From the NCBI GenBank assembly GCA_001179505.1, contig CDMY01001019.1, positions 132,717-196,716 of the forward strand: DNA of 64,000 nucleotides. Direction: 5' to 3'. The stretch's first letter is position 1. Every line of letters starts with the position of its first letter. A program made the position numbers and the translations under genes. This DNA is from Vitrella brassicaformis (taxonomy: Eukaryota > Sar > Vitrellaceae). The notes under the pieces were generated by a model. That model did not search any database, was not told where the DNA came from, and saw only the letters and a list, made by a program, of their open reading frames with translations. Shown piece after piece: positions 34,745-47,204 of this stretch.

Positions 34745-37700
34745 ATGAGTAAATCGCAGCCGAGTCCGTCAGCCCCGAGAGCGTCTCAGTTCCTGCCGAT
34801 GGACGCCAGCTTGGCTGATCCGCATCACTGCGAGGCCTCTGCCACGCCGTCGAAGCGGACGAGAGGGCGGGAGAGGGACAGGGGGAGGGAGAGGGGGAGG
34901 GGAGGGGCCTGGTGCGATTTGATCGGGCGCAAGCAGCGCCTGCTGGAGGCCATCGACTCGTTTTTCTATCGCTATACGACCTTTGTGTTCGACCATCCCT
35001 GCTGGGTCAGTGAGTGAGTTGAGTGACCGCACACGCACACAATATGTGCCACGTGCATGTGGGTGGCACAGACAGCACAGAGGGGGACTGGCTGGACTGT
35101 GTGAGTATGTTGTGTGTGTGTCAGTTCCTGTGGGTGCCGGTGGTGGCGTGCGCGCTGATGGGTATGGGTCTGCTCCGCTACAACCCCAACACCGACCCAC
35201 TCGCCCTCTACGCCATCCCCAACTCACAGGCCATACACGTACGTTACGTATCCACCCACTCTCACGGAGGATGGATGAGAAATACAACAAACAAACACAT
35301 TGATCGCATCGCACACATGGCTGTCTGTCCCTCCCTCCCCTTCCCTCCCCTCCCCTCCCTCCCGCCCCTGATCGATTTGATCAGGATTGGGACATTCTGA
35401 CGACCACCTTCGAGGGCTGGCCTCGGTTCGCCTACTTGATAGTCGACAAGGACCCCTCATCGGACCGCAGCGACCGCACCCACCCACTGGTGCACCCGGA
35501 CACCCTGCAGGCACTGGCAGACCTGCGCGGCAAGATAGAGTCGATCCGCGTTGAGGTGGACGGCCGCGAATACGGCCTGGAGCACGTGTGTGTGCAGGAT
35601 GGCACCAAGCTCTGCCAGCATGAGAGCGTCCTGGAGTTCTTCCCCACCGGTCAGTCAGTCAGTCAGTCAGAGAGAGAGCGAGAGAGAGGTGCATGGGTCT
35701 TATTTGCCTGTTTGTTTAATCGATGGATGGCTGGATGGATCGTTGTGCGTGCATGTGCAGGCGACTACAATCGGTCGATCCTTTACCCCAACCACCTGGC
35801 TCTGCGCAAGGGCAGCGGTGCGTTCGTCCGGTGGCCGGTCGATCTGATGGTCGGCGGGGTGACGCCCACGCCAGACGGAAGAAAAGTCGAATCAGCAGAG
35901 GGTACACACAGGCCAGCCTCCATACCTCTCACCCATAATCGGGATGTGTACCTTCCGGTGCTCTCTCTGCGTGTCAGCCTTTTTGTTCCGTTGGGCGTTG
36001 CAGGACTACGGGGGCCACGCCATCGAGGCCGCGACGACCCCAGTGCAGCGGGCGACCGTAGCCTGGGAGAAGGAATTCATCGCAGTGGTGGAGGAGGAGA
36101 AGGAAAAGCTGAGGGATGAGCGGGGCGTGAGGGTCCACCACATCGCTCGACGATCCATCGGTGGGCACACCAAACCCACCGCAACCAACACATATATATG
36201 AGAGAGGGGAGGGAGAGGCAGGCATTGATTTCATTCGTCCATTCATTCATCCGTGTGTGCAGTTGACGAGTTGGAGAAGTCGACGACGCTTGGTTTGTAT
36301 GACTACGTGCGCTACCTCATCGGCGGCATCATCATCTTCACCTACTGCATGCTCGTCAGCTGCTCCACGGACATCTACAAAGCAAAGTACACACACAAAC
36401 CGACACACAACAAACACACCACACCCCTCGTCCCTCCGCTTCTCGCCACACACACAGGCCCGTGTCGGCCTTTTTCGGTTGTGGCGCGGCTGTGTTGGGA
36501 TTTCTGTTCGGTGCGGGTGTGTGTTACGCTTTGGGCCTAACCCACGTGCCGCCGACGGAGGCCACTCCGTTCCTGTGCATGGGTATCGGTGTGGACGACA
36601 TGTTCGTCATCTTCAACAGCTATGCCCTGGCAGCCAAAATCAGCGACCCACGAAGACGGGTGGCTCTCGCTGTCAAGGACTGCGGTAAGGGAGAGCGGCG
36701 GCGGGTGAGTGGCGAGGGACGGACGTCGATTATGTGTCCTGGGTGTGTGGCTGCCGCAGGCATATCGATCACAATCACGACTCTGACAAACCTGATATCG
36801 TTCATTGTGGGTGCGACGTCGCCGTACCTCGCTATCAGCAACTTCTGCATCGTCACCGCCATGTCTCTGCTGCTGGTACGGACTCATGTAGATAGACATA
36901 TAACCCATCCACTCACCCACCCACCATGTGACTGACACCTGCTCCATGCTGTGTTGTGTTGTGTTGTGTGTCATGTGTGTATGGGATGGACGCAGGGGTA
37001 CTTCTGCGTCTTGACCTTCTTCCTGGCGGCCGTGTGCATCGACGCCGAGAGGGAGCACTGCAAGCTGTCCTTCATCGAGGCCTACTGGCCACCCGCCAGG
37101 ACAAGAAGGAGGAGAGCCAGGGTCGCTGCAACAGCAAAAACAACACCAGCACAGCAGCAGCAGCAGCAGCAGCCACCCAAGTCTCCATACGCCGCCCCTT
37201 CCCCAGCAGGGAAGGAGGGCCCTTCACCGTTTTCGCCATCGCCCGCCAGCACGGCCGCATCGTCTCTGCGCAATGTTGCCTCGCGCGACGCGTGCAGGGG
37301 GGGCGCAGAGAGCGACGCTGTTGACGACGAGGGTAAGTCTGTGCATACATGTCACGTCTGGGGGGCTTCTCTCTCTGCAGACATTGGTTCAATCATTCAC
37401 TCATGCTGGTCGATGTGTCGGGATGTGATGCGATCGTGTGCGCGCAGCGAATCTGTCGACCTTCGAGCTGGTTGCCAAGCAGCTCTACCATCAGGAGCAG
37501 ACCATCAAACAGAGAAGACAGCAGCAGCAGCAGCGGCAAGAGCCATTGCCACAGCACCAACCGCCGGCACAGCCACCGCAGCCAAGGGAGGGTTCGTGTC
37601 GCGAGGCGGTGTTCAGGCCTCGGCTGGCGTACCCGAGTGCGTATCCGTATGAGCGTGGTAGCGAGGGCACTGGCGAGCAGAAGGGGACAATCGGCAGGTG

Positions 37701-40272
37701 GTTCAGGTGGCTCTTCCGGCGGGGCTGGGGCAGGATGGTCACCATACCTTTTGTACAGGTACGGAGGGAGGCCAGCGAGGGCAGGGCAGGGCAGGTCACC
37801 AAGCAACCAGCGATCGATTCCCTCAAATGGACATTTGAATGAGTCAGTTGTAGGTGTTGCGTGACTGTGTCTGTGTGTGTGTGTGTGTGTGTGTGTAGGC
37901 AATGGTGTTGCTGGTGATGTGCGTGTACTGGAGTGCGTCCTACTGGGGCATCCACGAGATGAGCGCCGGGCTGAACCTCCTGGAACTCACCCCCTTCAAC
38001 TCATACTATCGGGTACCTCCCTCCGTACCTCCATACACACATACATACATCACCTGAGCGTACCGACGTCAATGTCCTTCATTTGTGTGTGCTCTGCTGT
38101 CTGTGCTGTGCTGTGTGAATCCATGTGTACATGTGTGTAGGATTTTTGGCAGCAGTATTTCGCCAGCTTCCCGTCCTATGGCGAGGACGTCTTTGTGGTC
38201 TTCCCCCACCAAACGCAGTGGTGGCGAAAAGACGTCAGGGTCAGTGAGACACACACATACACACATGCACACAAACCTACCGACCAACCGACACATGAGA
38301 CTCACACGCATGTGTGGTGTGCATGGCATGGCTGTGTCTACTTACTTGGTGTATGTGTGTGTATGCGAATGTGTGTGTACGCAGGAGGCGTATATGGCAT
38401 TGGAAGGTCGCGTCCGCAACGGCACCTATGCGTCCGACATGATCTTCAGCGGCATGTACGAGTTCTACAGCCGCACAAGCCAGGAGACCCTCGACGCGAT
38501 GGAAGACGACCCAGCTCGATTCAACCGCACGTACGCCCACACGCACGCCCCTCTGCGCCGCCGCCCACTCCCTCCTTCACACCCCCACCATACAATCAAT
38601 GGACTCACTCTCCTCTCGTGTCTGTCAGGCTGTCGAGATGGCTGGATCGGTCACAGTATCAGATCCTCAGGAGCGACTTCGTCTTCGACGCTGGTATGGA
38701 TGGATGGATGGATGGATGTGTTTACGCAGACGAACGTATCTGCAAATGTCTGCCCTCCATATGTGTGTGATCAGATGGTCTGCAGCACTACCGATTCCGC
38801 TTCTTCGCGCGGCAGAGGATCCCTGGGGCCGACCTGGTGGAGGGCAGCCGACACGACTGCAAACAGGCAGAGCAGGACACGGGTACGCACACGCACCTGA
38901 GCACCTGAGGGCCTCAGGGCTCCAAGACACTCACACCGCACTCTCTGGTGTGTGTCCACCATCCATCCATCCATCCGTATGTGTGTGTGGGCGTGCAGGT
39001 GGGCTGCTGCGTTGTTTTCCGTATGCGGACATGTTCCCCTACTACGAGAGCGACATCTCCATCCTGGAAGACACACTCAGGAGCCTCGGATACGCACTCA
39101 TCGCCGTCATGATCGTACGCTCGCTGACGATACGATACACACATGACATGCACACACAGAGACACAGAGCGAGAGCGAGAGAGGGGGGGGGGCGGAATGC
39201 ATTCACTCACGTGTGGACTGTGGTGCCTGGCTGCAGGTGTCGACGTTCCTGATGCGGCATTGGCGGAGTTGGCTGTTGGTCATGTGCATGCTGGTGTCCA
39301 TCGACGTGGGGCTCTTCGGCTTCATGTACCACTGGGACCTGCAGCTCAACATGATCACCATGGTCACACTCATACTCGCCATCGGTACGTACGGCCGGCA
39401 CAACACAACACTACACCCTCACCACCCCTTCACACACACAGACAGACATGTGGGCGCCTGCGTGTGTGTGTTGTGTGTCCATTCAGGTTTCTCTGTGGAC
39501 TCGACCACTCACATTGCGCATACCTTTGGCCACGCCGTTGGGCCAACAAGGTCCCACAGGTGCGCTTCGATATACATACCTGGGATGACATCTGGAGTCT
39601 GAGAGGCCCACTGGGGCGATGTGTTGTGTTGTGTTGTGTTGTGTTGTGTTGCAGGGCGGCTGAGACACTGGTGCTGATGGGCAATCCTGTGTTCCACGGC
39701 TCTTTTTCGACATTTCTGGCCATGCTGATCATCCTCACTATGGACAGCTACATATTCGTCATCTTCTTCAGAATGATGACACTCGTAAGACTCACACAGA
39801 CAGACAGACAGACAGACAGGCAGGCAGAACGGCGAGTCATGAGAGCCACAGCCTCCCACCCACCCAGCCACCCACTGCTGCACCCACCCATCGGTGTGTG
39901 CAGGTGCTGTCTCTGGGGATGTGCCACGGCCTGCTCCTGCTGCCTGTGCTGCTGATATTCGTCGGCCCCTTCGACCCATACGTCCCCTCGCCCCTTCGCA
40001 CCCGCATAGCCGCCACCAGCACCACCGGCAAGGGAGCCATGACACTCTCCCTACCGGCCACCACCACCGCCGCTATCAGCAGCAGCAACAATGGTAATGT
40101 GGCGATCAAGGTGACGCCCCCCGGTTGTCAGGCTGGTGGTGCAGGCCCCCAGGGTCAGGTCGAGACGTGTTGTGAGACCAACGTCGAGGAGAGCACCAGC
40201 TACGACGAGGTGCCTTCCAACAATGGGGGCTCCTCCAGGGAATCCAGGGAGGAGAGCAGCAATTCCGTGTGA
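34745..40272 (+). CDS. Patched/NPC1-related sterol-sensing-domain membrane protein
   Basis: About 20 exons give roughly 1,140 residues. The layout is that of RND-type eukaryotic proteins (Patched, Dispatched, NPC1, apicomplexan PTR/NCR1). A first membrane helix (FLWVPVVACALMGMGLL, near 35125) is followed by a large lumenal loop. A sterol-sensing block comes next (IGGIIIFTYCMLVSC near 36320; FFGCGAAVLGFLFGAGVC; IGVDDMFVIFNSYALA near 36585-36635; SITITTLTNLISFIVGATSP). After a Gln-rich cytosolic insert (about 37130-37600) there is a second loop, then the repeat half (LLVMCMLVSIDVGLFGFMYH near 39270; SVDSTTHIAHTF near 39495; FHGSFSTFLAMLIILTMDSY near 39690). The Asp pair in GVDDMF and the Asp in SVDSTTH sit where proton-relay residues occur in RND transporters. 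The probable role is lipid or sterol transport; the substrate is unknown. The start at 34745 is one in-frame ATG; 34721 is an alternative. Confidence 0.85.
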
Positions 40273-42217
40273 GCGGTGGGTGTGCCGTGGTGGATGGATG
40301 AATGGATGGACGGTGTATGATGGCAGCTGTCGAGAGCTTGCGTGTATGCATTCTGTGTGAGGCGCCGGTCGGTCTGTCTGTCTGTCAGCAAGGCAGTCAG
40401 CCAGTTAGCCACTGAGTCGATGCTGGTGGTGTCGTCGTTAGTTTCTGAGCCGTGTGTGTCGTGCATGCCTGCATCCCTGGCTGTCTGCCTGGATGGATGG
40501 ATGGATGGAGGCCTCCCCCCGGCCAGTCTAGTCTAGTTGGTGCCTTTGCTGCGACCGACCGACCGAGGTACCGACCGACTCTACTGGGCTCGCTCCTGAC
40601 GCATTTTTGTCCTGTTATGTACCCAACACACACGAGTGTGTGTGTCCTGTGTTGCCTTGTGTTCAGCCTTGTCGTGGGTTGTGTTGTGTTGTGGGTTGTG
40701 TACGTATTTATATACACAGCAGGTAGGTGTTAGGTCGCAAAGAGATAGATAGACAGATGGAGGGACGGACAGCAAGAGGAAGGAAGGCTTTTGTACAGAC
40801 AGACCTGCAGAGGCAGATGGGATGGCTGGCTGAATGGACGGAGGAGGCAGGGAGGCAGCGAGGGAAGGTCGAGACGACCCATCCATGGAGACATACATGT
40901 GCGTGGATTTGCTTTTTGCTTTTCCTCCTGTCTGTTTTCATGGCATGTGTGCCTCATGGGGCTGGCTTAGCAAGGACTGGATGGATGGATAGATGGATGT
41001 CGTCTGCCTGCCTGCCTGCCTGCCTATCAGGCCCATCCGTCATACTAACAGACTTATTGTGTATATCTTTTTGATTGGGGCGATTAATCGAGGCGGCCCG
41101 CCTGACGGATGCAGATGGATGTAGTATGCGTCCATGCATCCGACCCGCCGGCCGGCCGATGACGTAAGCAGAAAGGCACATCGTGTGCCTGCCTGCCTGC
41201 CTGGCTATGTGTGCGTGTGTGTTTGTATGTGGTTTTGGAGGGGCCTGAAGAGGAAACGAGCAAGGAAGGGCCATGCCATGGGCTGGGTGGGCTGGGCTGG
41301 GGTGGTGTGGGGTGGAAGTGCATTCGTACCTTCTTGCATGGTGCGATGGATGGATGCTGTGGATGGATGGACCTGTGTGTGTGTGTGTGTGTGTGTGTGG
41401 CCATCTGTCAAATAAATGTCGTATTTATGAACCACCACCCAACTTACCACGCAGCTAATGTGAGTGAGTGAGCCCGTTGATAGATAAAGGGCTTCTCTAC
41501 TCTACTTACATCGTCAGTCAGTCACCGAGCAGAAAACCTGTGTTGGCTTCCGCCTTCACTGCGGCGTCTGCCCGGCTGGGTACGGGGCAAACACGTCTGT
41601 CTCCAGCAGAGATGTCTGCACACGCTTGTTGATCTGCCGCTTGGCCCACACCTCGCCTGCATCAACCAAGCTCTGCTTCTCTCTCTCTCTGCTTGCTCTC
41701 TGATCTGCCTGTAGGAGTCGCCCTCTCACCCCTTCCTGACCTTGAGTGTTTGTTGGCGGGCGTCCTTCGCAGCAGGACAGCGTCACGTGGGCGATGCCCA
41801 TGGGCGGTGAATTGAGGGACGAATTCCATAGGGTACACCATCGACAAACACCACTGCACGTGCACATGCAGCACACACAGCACAATGGGAAAGAACACTG
41901 ATGCCCACGAGTGTAATCGTGCAGTGTGCATGGCATCATACGTACCGCAAGGTCTCGGACAAAGGCGACTGACTGGTCCAGGCCCCAGGGCCGCCTAAAT
42001 CAGTGGGATCAGTCGCTGCAGGAGCTGCAGTGCGTGGCCATCGATATCCGTATTGAGTCCCCCCATGCAGTAGTCCTTGTGGCCGGAATCGAAGAATGTC
42101 CTCAGGCGATATATCAGTGAAGAGGGATCCTTTTTTGTATACTAGGTAATTTACAAGCAATCTCTGCTGCGATCGCTTCTTGGCCGCCAAAGCTATTGAT
42201 AGCGAGTTTTGGCAGCG
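40273..42217. other. Intergenic region rich in microsatellites
   Basis: About 1.9 kb after the sterol-sensing gene. It contains ATGG, CTGC, TG and GACA tracts. A minus-strand open frame at 41936-42190 (DISPEDILRFRPQGLLHGG) and another at 41556-41939 are possible exons, but neither shows a domain or clear splice partners. No gene is called. Confidence 0.4.
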
Positions 42218-42668
42218 ATGACGAGTTTCGTTGCGCCCCTCATCGTGGTGGCGTTCGTATCTGCCGCCCTGGCCGTGGCTGGGCGGGGGGAGTACTGCGA
42301 GGGGACAGGCTGCGCAACAGACGGTATGTGGGCACTATGAGCGAGCTCTACGGTGCACACATCACTCCCGGCCCACATACCGCTGTCCGACCTGCAGGTG
42401 CCTCGTTCCTCGCCGGCACTGAGGAGATTCAGACCAACAAGAAGACCATGGCGGCCAATAAGCACGGTGCGTCTGTATGGATCTGGATGGACACATGGAT
42501 GGATGGATGGATGTCGTGTGTGTGTCCATCTGCGTGTGCATCTCTCTATGTGTGTGTGCATCTATGTTGTGTGCAGTCGGCGCGTTGTCGATGCTGCAGG
42601 AGAAGATCCGGACCACCAAAGCCTTCATCGAGTCGGCCAACACGCTGGCCCGCTCATCCAGACAATAA
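42218..42668 (+). CDS. Small secreted protein, 88 aa, related to the 23.8- and 62.1-kb genes
   Basis: Three exons (42218-42323, 42398-42466, 42577-42668) give exactly 88 residues. MTSFVAPLIVVAFVSAALAV is a clear signal peptide. The mature part has two cysteines (EYCEGTGC) near its start. The rest is helix-forming and alanine/threonine-rich (TEEIQTNKKTMAANKH; ALSMLQEKIRTTKAFIESA). Like the first exons of the 23779 and 62077 genes it combines a signal peptide, a phase-1 intron and an Ala-rich amphipathic helix, but it lacks their large downstream part. The function is unknown; an extracellular or vacuolar role is likely. Confidence 0.6.
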
Positions 42669-42708
42669 TGGCAGGTAACATCGAGAGAGATGTCCACACA
42701 GACAGGCT
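42665..42708. repeat. 44-bp dispersed repeat, copy 1
   Basis: This copy starts at the stop codon of the small secreted gene and matches 46816-46859 with about three mismatches; the shared core is gagatgtccacacagacag. It is followed by a GGCA/GACA microsatellite in both places. Confidence 0.8.
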
Positions 42709-42845
42709 GCAGGCAGGCAGGCAGGCAGACAGAATTGACAACCTGCCTGCCTGCCTGAGAAGGGCGAGGATGACGGGAATCTGACCCTCCCCGCCGGCCG
42801 GAAATTCGGAGGGGAGGGGAAGGGCGAGAGACCACAGGGTCCTCA

Positions 42846-43700
42846 TGGCCCTCGAGAAAGACTTCCCCTTTCGCCCTTTGTCGCAGCTGAAGCTCTCTTC
42901 TCACCTCCAGAAAGAGGCCGGGCGCTTTCAGCAATGGATCCCCAATATATCCGTCGCTGCCCGCAGAGAGAGACCTGCACACTCGATGTCGTCCAGCAGC
43001 AGGAAGCCGCGTGAGTGCCGGTCGAGGGCAGAGAAGGCCCGGAAGGACCGGTCAAACGATGAGATCAGCCGCCCGACGCCTCACCTGCATGGACGACAGT
43101 ATGCACTGATCGGTCGGTGAGAGTATCGTTGCTTACGTACGATGGCTCTAAAGACCTCCCGTGAGAGGCCTGGCGGTTGCTGGTGACTGAGCCCCTCCAC
43201 CACCCACAAGTGCTGATGCACAGGACCGTACCACACCACACCACCAGCAGCCATACCCGTGCCTTGTTTGTGTCCATCCATCCTTTTCTGCCGACCCACC
43301 TGAATGTCACTTTTGACGAATGGGAAGCCGAACACCGCCAGCAGGGCGCCCTTGAGCTCTGCGCGCGTCAGCACCCCCTTCGAGCCGTGGTCGAAACGGC
43401 AGAAGATCCTATCCACGTCACCATCTCGGCTCCGCCATGATTCGCATGATGAGAGCACCTGAATGAACGAAACAATGCCACACACACGACGCACAGAGAG
43501 TGACCTGACGGATGATCTGCATCTGTCCTTCATTCAGCTGACCTTTTCGCACCTCGTCAGCAGCTATCGACGCCGGCGACGAATGGAAACGCCATTGCTG
43601 AAGATTGAGGTGTGCCTGTGAGGATGCTGCAGGCTGCCCAAGGGACAAAGGAGGGAAATCTCCTCCCTCTCCTCCCTCAATTTCCAAGCTCGTAATTGAC
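42846..43700 (-). CDS. EF-hand protein, EFCAB11-like
   Basis: Minus-strand exons are recognisable by order and content. One ends at 43505 (EVRKGQLNEGQMQIIRQ). The exon 43300-43458 (VDRIFCRFDHGSKGVLTRAE, then LKGALLAVFGFPFVKSDIQ) is in phase 0. The exon 43141-43179 reads QPPGLSREVFRAI. Then FDRSFRAFSALDRHSRGFLL lies near 42995-43060 and APGLFLEVRRELQLRQRA near 42880-42935. This order (helix-loop-helix, AVFGF, a central helix, RGFL, aPxL, GEVFLEGHE) follows vertebrate EFCAB11. The calcium loops are degenerate (FDHGSKGVL, LDRHSRGFL), so calcium binding may be lost. The 5' start and the splice between the last two pieces are not resolved. It is divergent from the ankyrin gene. Confidence 0.5.
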
Positions 43701-43708
43701 GACGGATC

Positions 43709-46091
43709 ATGGCTTTTCTCGGCGACTGGTATGGCTATGACTATGACCATGAAGACGATAGCCGATTGAGGCGAGAAAGTACGTGGATCTTCCCTCGCCT
43801 TGATACGTTCCTCGAATCAATCACTCTGAATCTGGTGTGTGGATGTCAATTGGTGGATGTGTGTGTAGATGTCAGTGAGACCCCTCTGAATGGACCCCGT
43901 GTGTTGGCGCTGTTCAGTGTAGAGGTTTCTGACATCGCTAAGGGCGAATCAGGTGAGCGGGTGGGGATACGCTCCTCGAGCACAGCCCCATTGGCAGCTG
44001 CCCCGGCCGGCTTGCTTGTGTTCCATCTGTGCGTGCAGTTGCCCTTGTGCTTGGCACGCGAGACCCCGTCGCCATGAGTCCCCCGTCGCCGACTTGCCCG
44101 AGGTGGTCTCTGTCTGTGGTCCTCCCTTCCAAAAGTGGAAAGCTTCATGAAGGGCTGTACAGTCGCACCGACTTCGTAGTGAGGTGCAAGTACAGCTACG
44201 GCATCATCGGAGCCAACGGACAACTGACGCGTCGCGAAGAGGGAGGCACGCGGCGGGTGAGGGCGGGCAAGACGCCTCATCTAGTCTTCGTCAAGGACAC
44301 ATATGGGATGTGGGAGGGCAAGACGGATGCGGTGTCGCTGAAACCAGCTGAAGCCTCCGCACCGACGGTGAGTGATGAGGCAACCACACACCAATGAGGC
44401 AGAGAGACACGACGACCGTGGTGCATGTGTGTGTCGATCAATCAGGGGCCCTCGTTCGTCTGGGGGTCGTCCCCTCCTCCAGCGCTCTACGCCACCGTGC
44501 CGCCCGACCAGCCCCTCACCTTGCCGCACCGAGTGAGCATCTGGCGACCCTCCACTGCTTGGTCGGCAGGCCTCTCCGAGTCGAATCTCAGCCCTAACAA
44601 CGTCAGCATCGATTTCCGCGGCGCGGACCAGCTGACGAGGCAGCTGGTTGTTGGCATCGCCTGCAATGTCATCAGTGAGGGGTCAGCCCGAGACCTCCTC
44701 CACCGAGGCGCCGAGGGCAATCAGATCGTTAGGGCGTGGTCCATCGTGTCGGCCGTCCGCGAGATGAGCCTGCCCCGACTTGCCGCAAAGCACCTGGACG
44801 AGCCCGAGGCCGTCGGCGTGATGCGCGTGCTGCTGGACGCCGGCGCCCCCAACATCCCACCAGACAGACACAGCGACCGCGACAGCGCAGTTCGCAGGGC
44901 CGCGCTGGCCGGCAAGTGTGGTGTGCTGGACGTCATGCTGGAGCCGCAATACGGCATCTTAGCTGCCGGACACTGCCTGCTGGCGGCGGTGTGTCGCAGC
45001 AAGTCGGGCTCTGCCGACAAGCTGCGTGTGGTCAATGCTCGGCGAGCGGGACGTGACAGTGCTGTCGGAGAAGGGCGACGACGGGTGGCGGCCCATCCAT
45101 CACTTCAGTTCAAGGCCACTGAGCGACAAGAAGCTGCAGGAGCAGCTCATCGACTAAGTACTTCGCCGAGAAGCTGGGGGCGGATGTCGTCAACACACCC
45201 GTCCAGCTCCCTCCCCCAATTCGCCCTTTCTCCGCGGACCAGGAGTGCAGGTGGCCCCTCTCCATAGCTCATCTCGCGTACGGCAAGTACCACGACAGAG
45301 CGGATGCGACCATTGAGCGTCTCTATCGGTATGGGGCGGCGCGGCACATCAACACCACCGACAGCCAGGGCAACACGGCGCTCACAGATGCGGCAGCCCG
45401 ATTAGACTGCCCCAATGAAGCCCTCGTCGGTCTGCTCGAGCACGGCGCATCTGTGGCGACTGCCGGGCTCACACAACAGGAGCCGAGCAACTGGTGGGGG
45501 CTCCTCCGTAAGGAAGGAAGAGCCAGGCTGCTCACGGCATACTCTTCCTCCCTCAACGAGTCCATCCCCCGCCTGGCCCTGCAGACCATCAACGCGTCCC
45601 TCCGCCCATCACGCAGCCTCATGGCGTCCCTCACCCAGCCGGTCCCCCTCCGCAGCCGCACCATCGCCCTGCCGTCTGACGTCCTGACGACCATCAACAG
45701 CTATCTCGCCCCCACCAACCAGACCGACAGCCCGCCCCCTCCCATTCCCATCGGCGATGAGCCTATCGGCACACAAATCAACCAAGCTGTGCGCCAGTAC
45801 GCCCTGATCGCAGCGCGTGTGATGTGCCTGCCGGTGAAGCAGCAGCAGGAGGGCAGCCAGGAGCGTCCGCAGGGGCACGGCAACGTTCGTGTGGTGGGGA
45901 GGCCCGGCGTCGCTGCGCTGCGATGCTTCGCCGTGGGGGGCGCCCCCCAGCCGCAGCAGCGGATGGGTGTGTGCGAGGTCATCGCTCGGGCAGTGAGGCT
46001 GGAGGCGTCGCGATACGGCATCGGCGTGACCCTCCGCCACAACGTCATCAACAATGACGCCCATGTGCTGGGCGCATTGGCGGTCGTGTAG
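43709..46091 (+). CDS. Ankyrin-repeat protein with two internal frame breaks
   Basis: Exon 1 starts at 43709 (MAFLGDWYGYDYDHEDD). Short exons follow, then a large one from about 44445. Ankyrin-like units are visible: RDLLHRGAEGNQIVRAWSIV, EAVGVMRVLLDAGAPNIPPD, DSAVRRAALAGKCGVLDVML, DDGWRPIHHFSS, then HINTTDSQGNTALTDAAARL and EALVGLLEHGASVATAGL. The sense frame changes near 45035 (into MLGERDVTVLSEKGDDG) and again near 45155, after a TAA at 45154-45156 (into YFAEKLGADVVN). No plausible intron covers either point. The C-terminal 210 residues are intact and end at 46091. This is either a recent pseudogene or two single-base assembly errors. Partners are unknown; ankyrin repeats mediate protein binding. 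Confidence 0.62.
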
Positions 46092-46630
46092 CGACAGATC
46101 TATAGACCAGACAGGCTGTCTGGCGATCTTTCGGTAGGTAGAGGGGCTTCTTGTTGACGGACTGATTGCGTTCGTTTGCCCGAAGGGTTCCTGCATGGTG
46201 TAGATACATACGTTGCATATATATATATGTGTGGGTCTGACGTGTGGTGTGTGCGCATGTGAGCTCTGGATGTGTGTCTCGCTGCCAACTGTCGTGCCTT
46301 TCTCTCCCCCACATCTCCTTTATCGAGCTGCCTGTCTGTCTGTCTGTGGTGCCTGTGGTGCGGTGCAAGTGCGACGTGAGTGTATTCGTGGATGCGACGC
46401 GATAGCATTTTGACCTCTGCGATAAGATTGAACACTTTATCGGTAGCACAAAGAAGTGTTCAATCTTACGAAAAAATCATCAACGGCTCACGCATGCGTC
46501 CGATGCCACAAGCAGTGCTGCTTGTGCTATCGCATCACGGCCTCCACGAAGGATTGCCTCTTAAGTGAATGCACGCAATGGGCATTGCAAACACGTGAAG
46601 ATACCCCTTCTTGCGCAGAGGTTTGGTTTC
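46092..46630. other. Intergenic, with long-stem hairpin
   Basis: After the ankyrin gene. It contains an AT tract near 46215 and a perfect 15-bp inverted repeat at 46423-46468. Short frames here have no recognisable domain. Confidence 0.45.
46423..46468. repeat. Perfect inverted repeat, 15-bp stem, 16-nt loop
   Basis: taagattgaacactt (46423-46437) and aagtgttcaatctta (46454-46468) are exact reverse complements. The stem lies between two convergent genes, so an RNA 3'-end hairpin or a small mobile-element remnant are both possible. No downstream U-tract is present. Confidence 0.9.
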
Positions 46631-47119
46631 TCACTCACATGATACTGGTCTGAGATCCCCGTCAGATCTCTCGCTAAAGAGCACTTTGTTGACAGCGATG
46701 ATGGGCATGGCGACCAAGTATTTGCATACTACTCGCCGATTGATTGAGAGCTTCAGCGGCACACCGATTGATATCAATTGATCCACACGATTCATACCTT
46801 GAAAGACACGCACAGACAATGGCAGATAACATCGAAAGAGATGTCCACACAGACAGACAGACAGGCAGGCAGGCAGCTTACCCTTAACCACCACCACGGT
46901 GACCCACGGATTAGAGAATTCTGCGACGGCGGCATATGGATGTATAGTGTACACAACTGCACTGGCACAACTGAGGCGTCCATCCAAATTTACGGTGTTG
47001 ACGTTCGCCTTGGAGGTTGACGCGTGTATTAATCCATCCAACGAATTTGCATTGTCATGTGCCTTGCCTTGCCGAATGAATGCACGCGACAGGTGGCACT
47101 GCGGGCAACAGGGCCACAT
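46631..47119 (-). CDS. Uncharacterised gene, partial model
   Basis: Two exons read well on the minus strand. One at about 46884-47030 reads ANVNTVNLDGRLSCASAVVY then AVAEFSNPWVTVVVVK, ending at a GTAAGC donor. The other, at about 46650-46796, has an AG acceptor and reads MNRVDQLISIGVPLKLSINR then VAMPIIAVNKVLFSE. The intron between them carries the 44-bp dispersed repeat (46816-46859). The ends are not resolved. No domain is recognised. The beta-strand-like composition (alternating V/S/T) is compatible with an extracellular or lectin-like fold, but this is speculation. Confidence 0.35.
   Translation of the reverse strand: MWPCCPQCHLSRAFIRQGKAHDNANSLDGLIHASTSKANVNTVNLDGRLSCASAVVYTIHPYAAVAEFSNPWVTVVVVKGKLPACLSVCLCGHLFRCYLPLSVRVFQGMNRVDQLISIGVPLKLSINRRVVCKYLVAMPIIAVNKVLFSERSDGDLRPVSCE
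46816..46859. repeat. 44-bp dispersed repeat, copy 2
   Basis: Second copy of the element at 42665-42708, here in an intron-like segment. The same microsatellite type follows it, so the copied unit probably included the microsatellite. Confidence 0.8.
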
Positions 47120-47204
47120 ACGGAGCGGCTGACAAGGCCAACACTACCAACCCCATCGAAGGCCCCCTTCGCTTGTTTCCTCTCCCTCGTCACCTTTGGC
47201 TTTG

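Noticed and set aside
41556-41939. Minus-strand open frame as a Cys-rich secreted gene
   Set aside because: There is no signal peptide, the composition is biased (CCVCCMCTC), and no splice partners were found.
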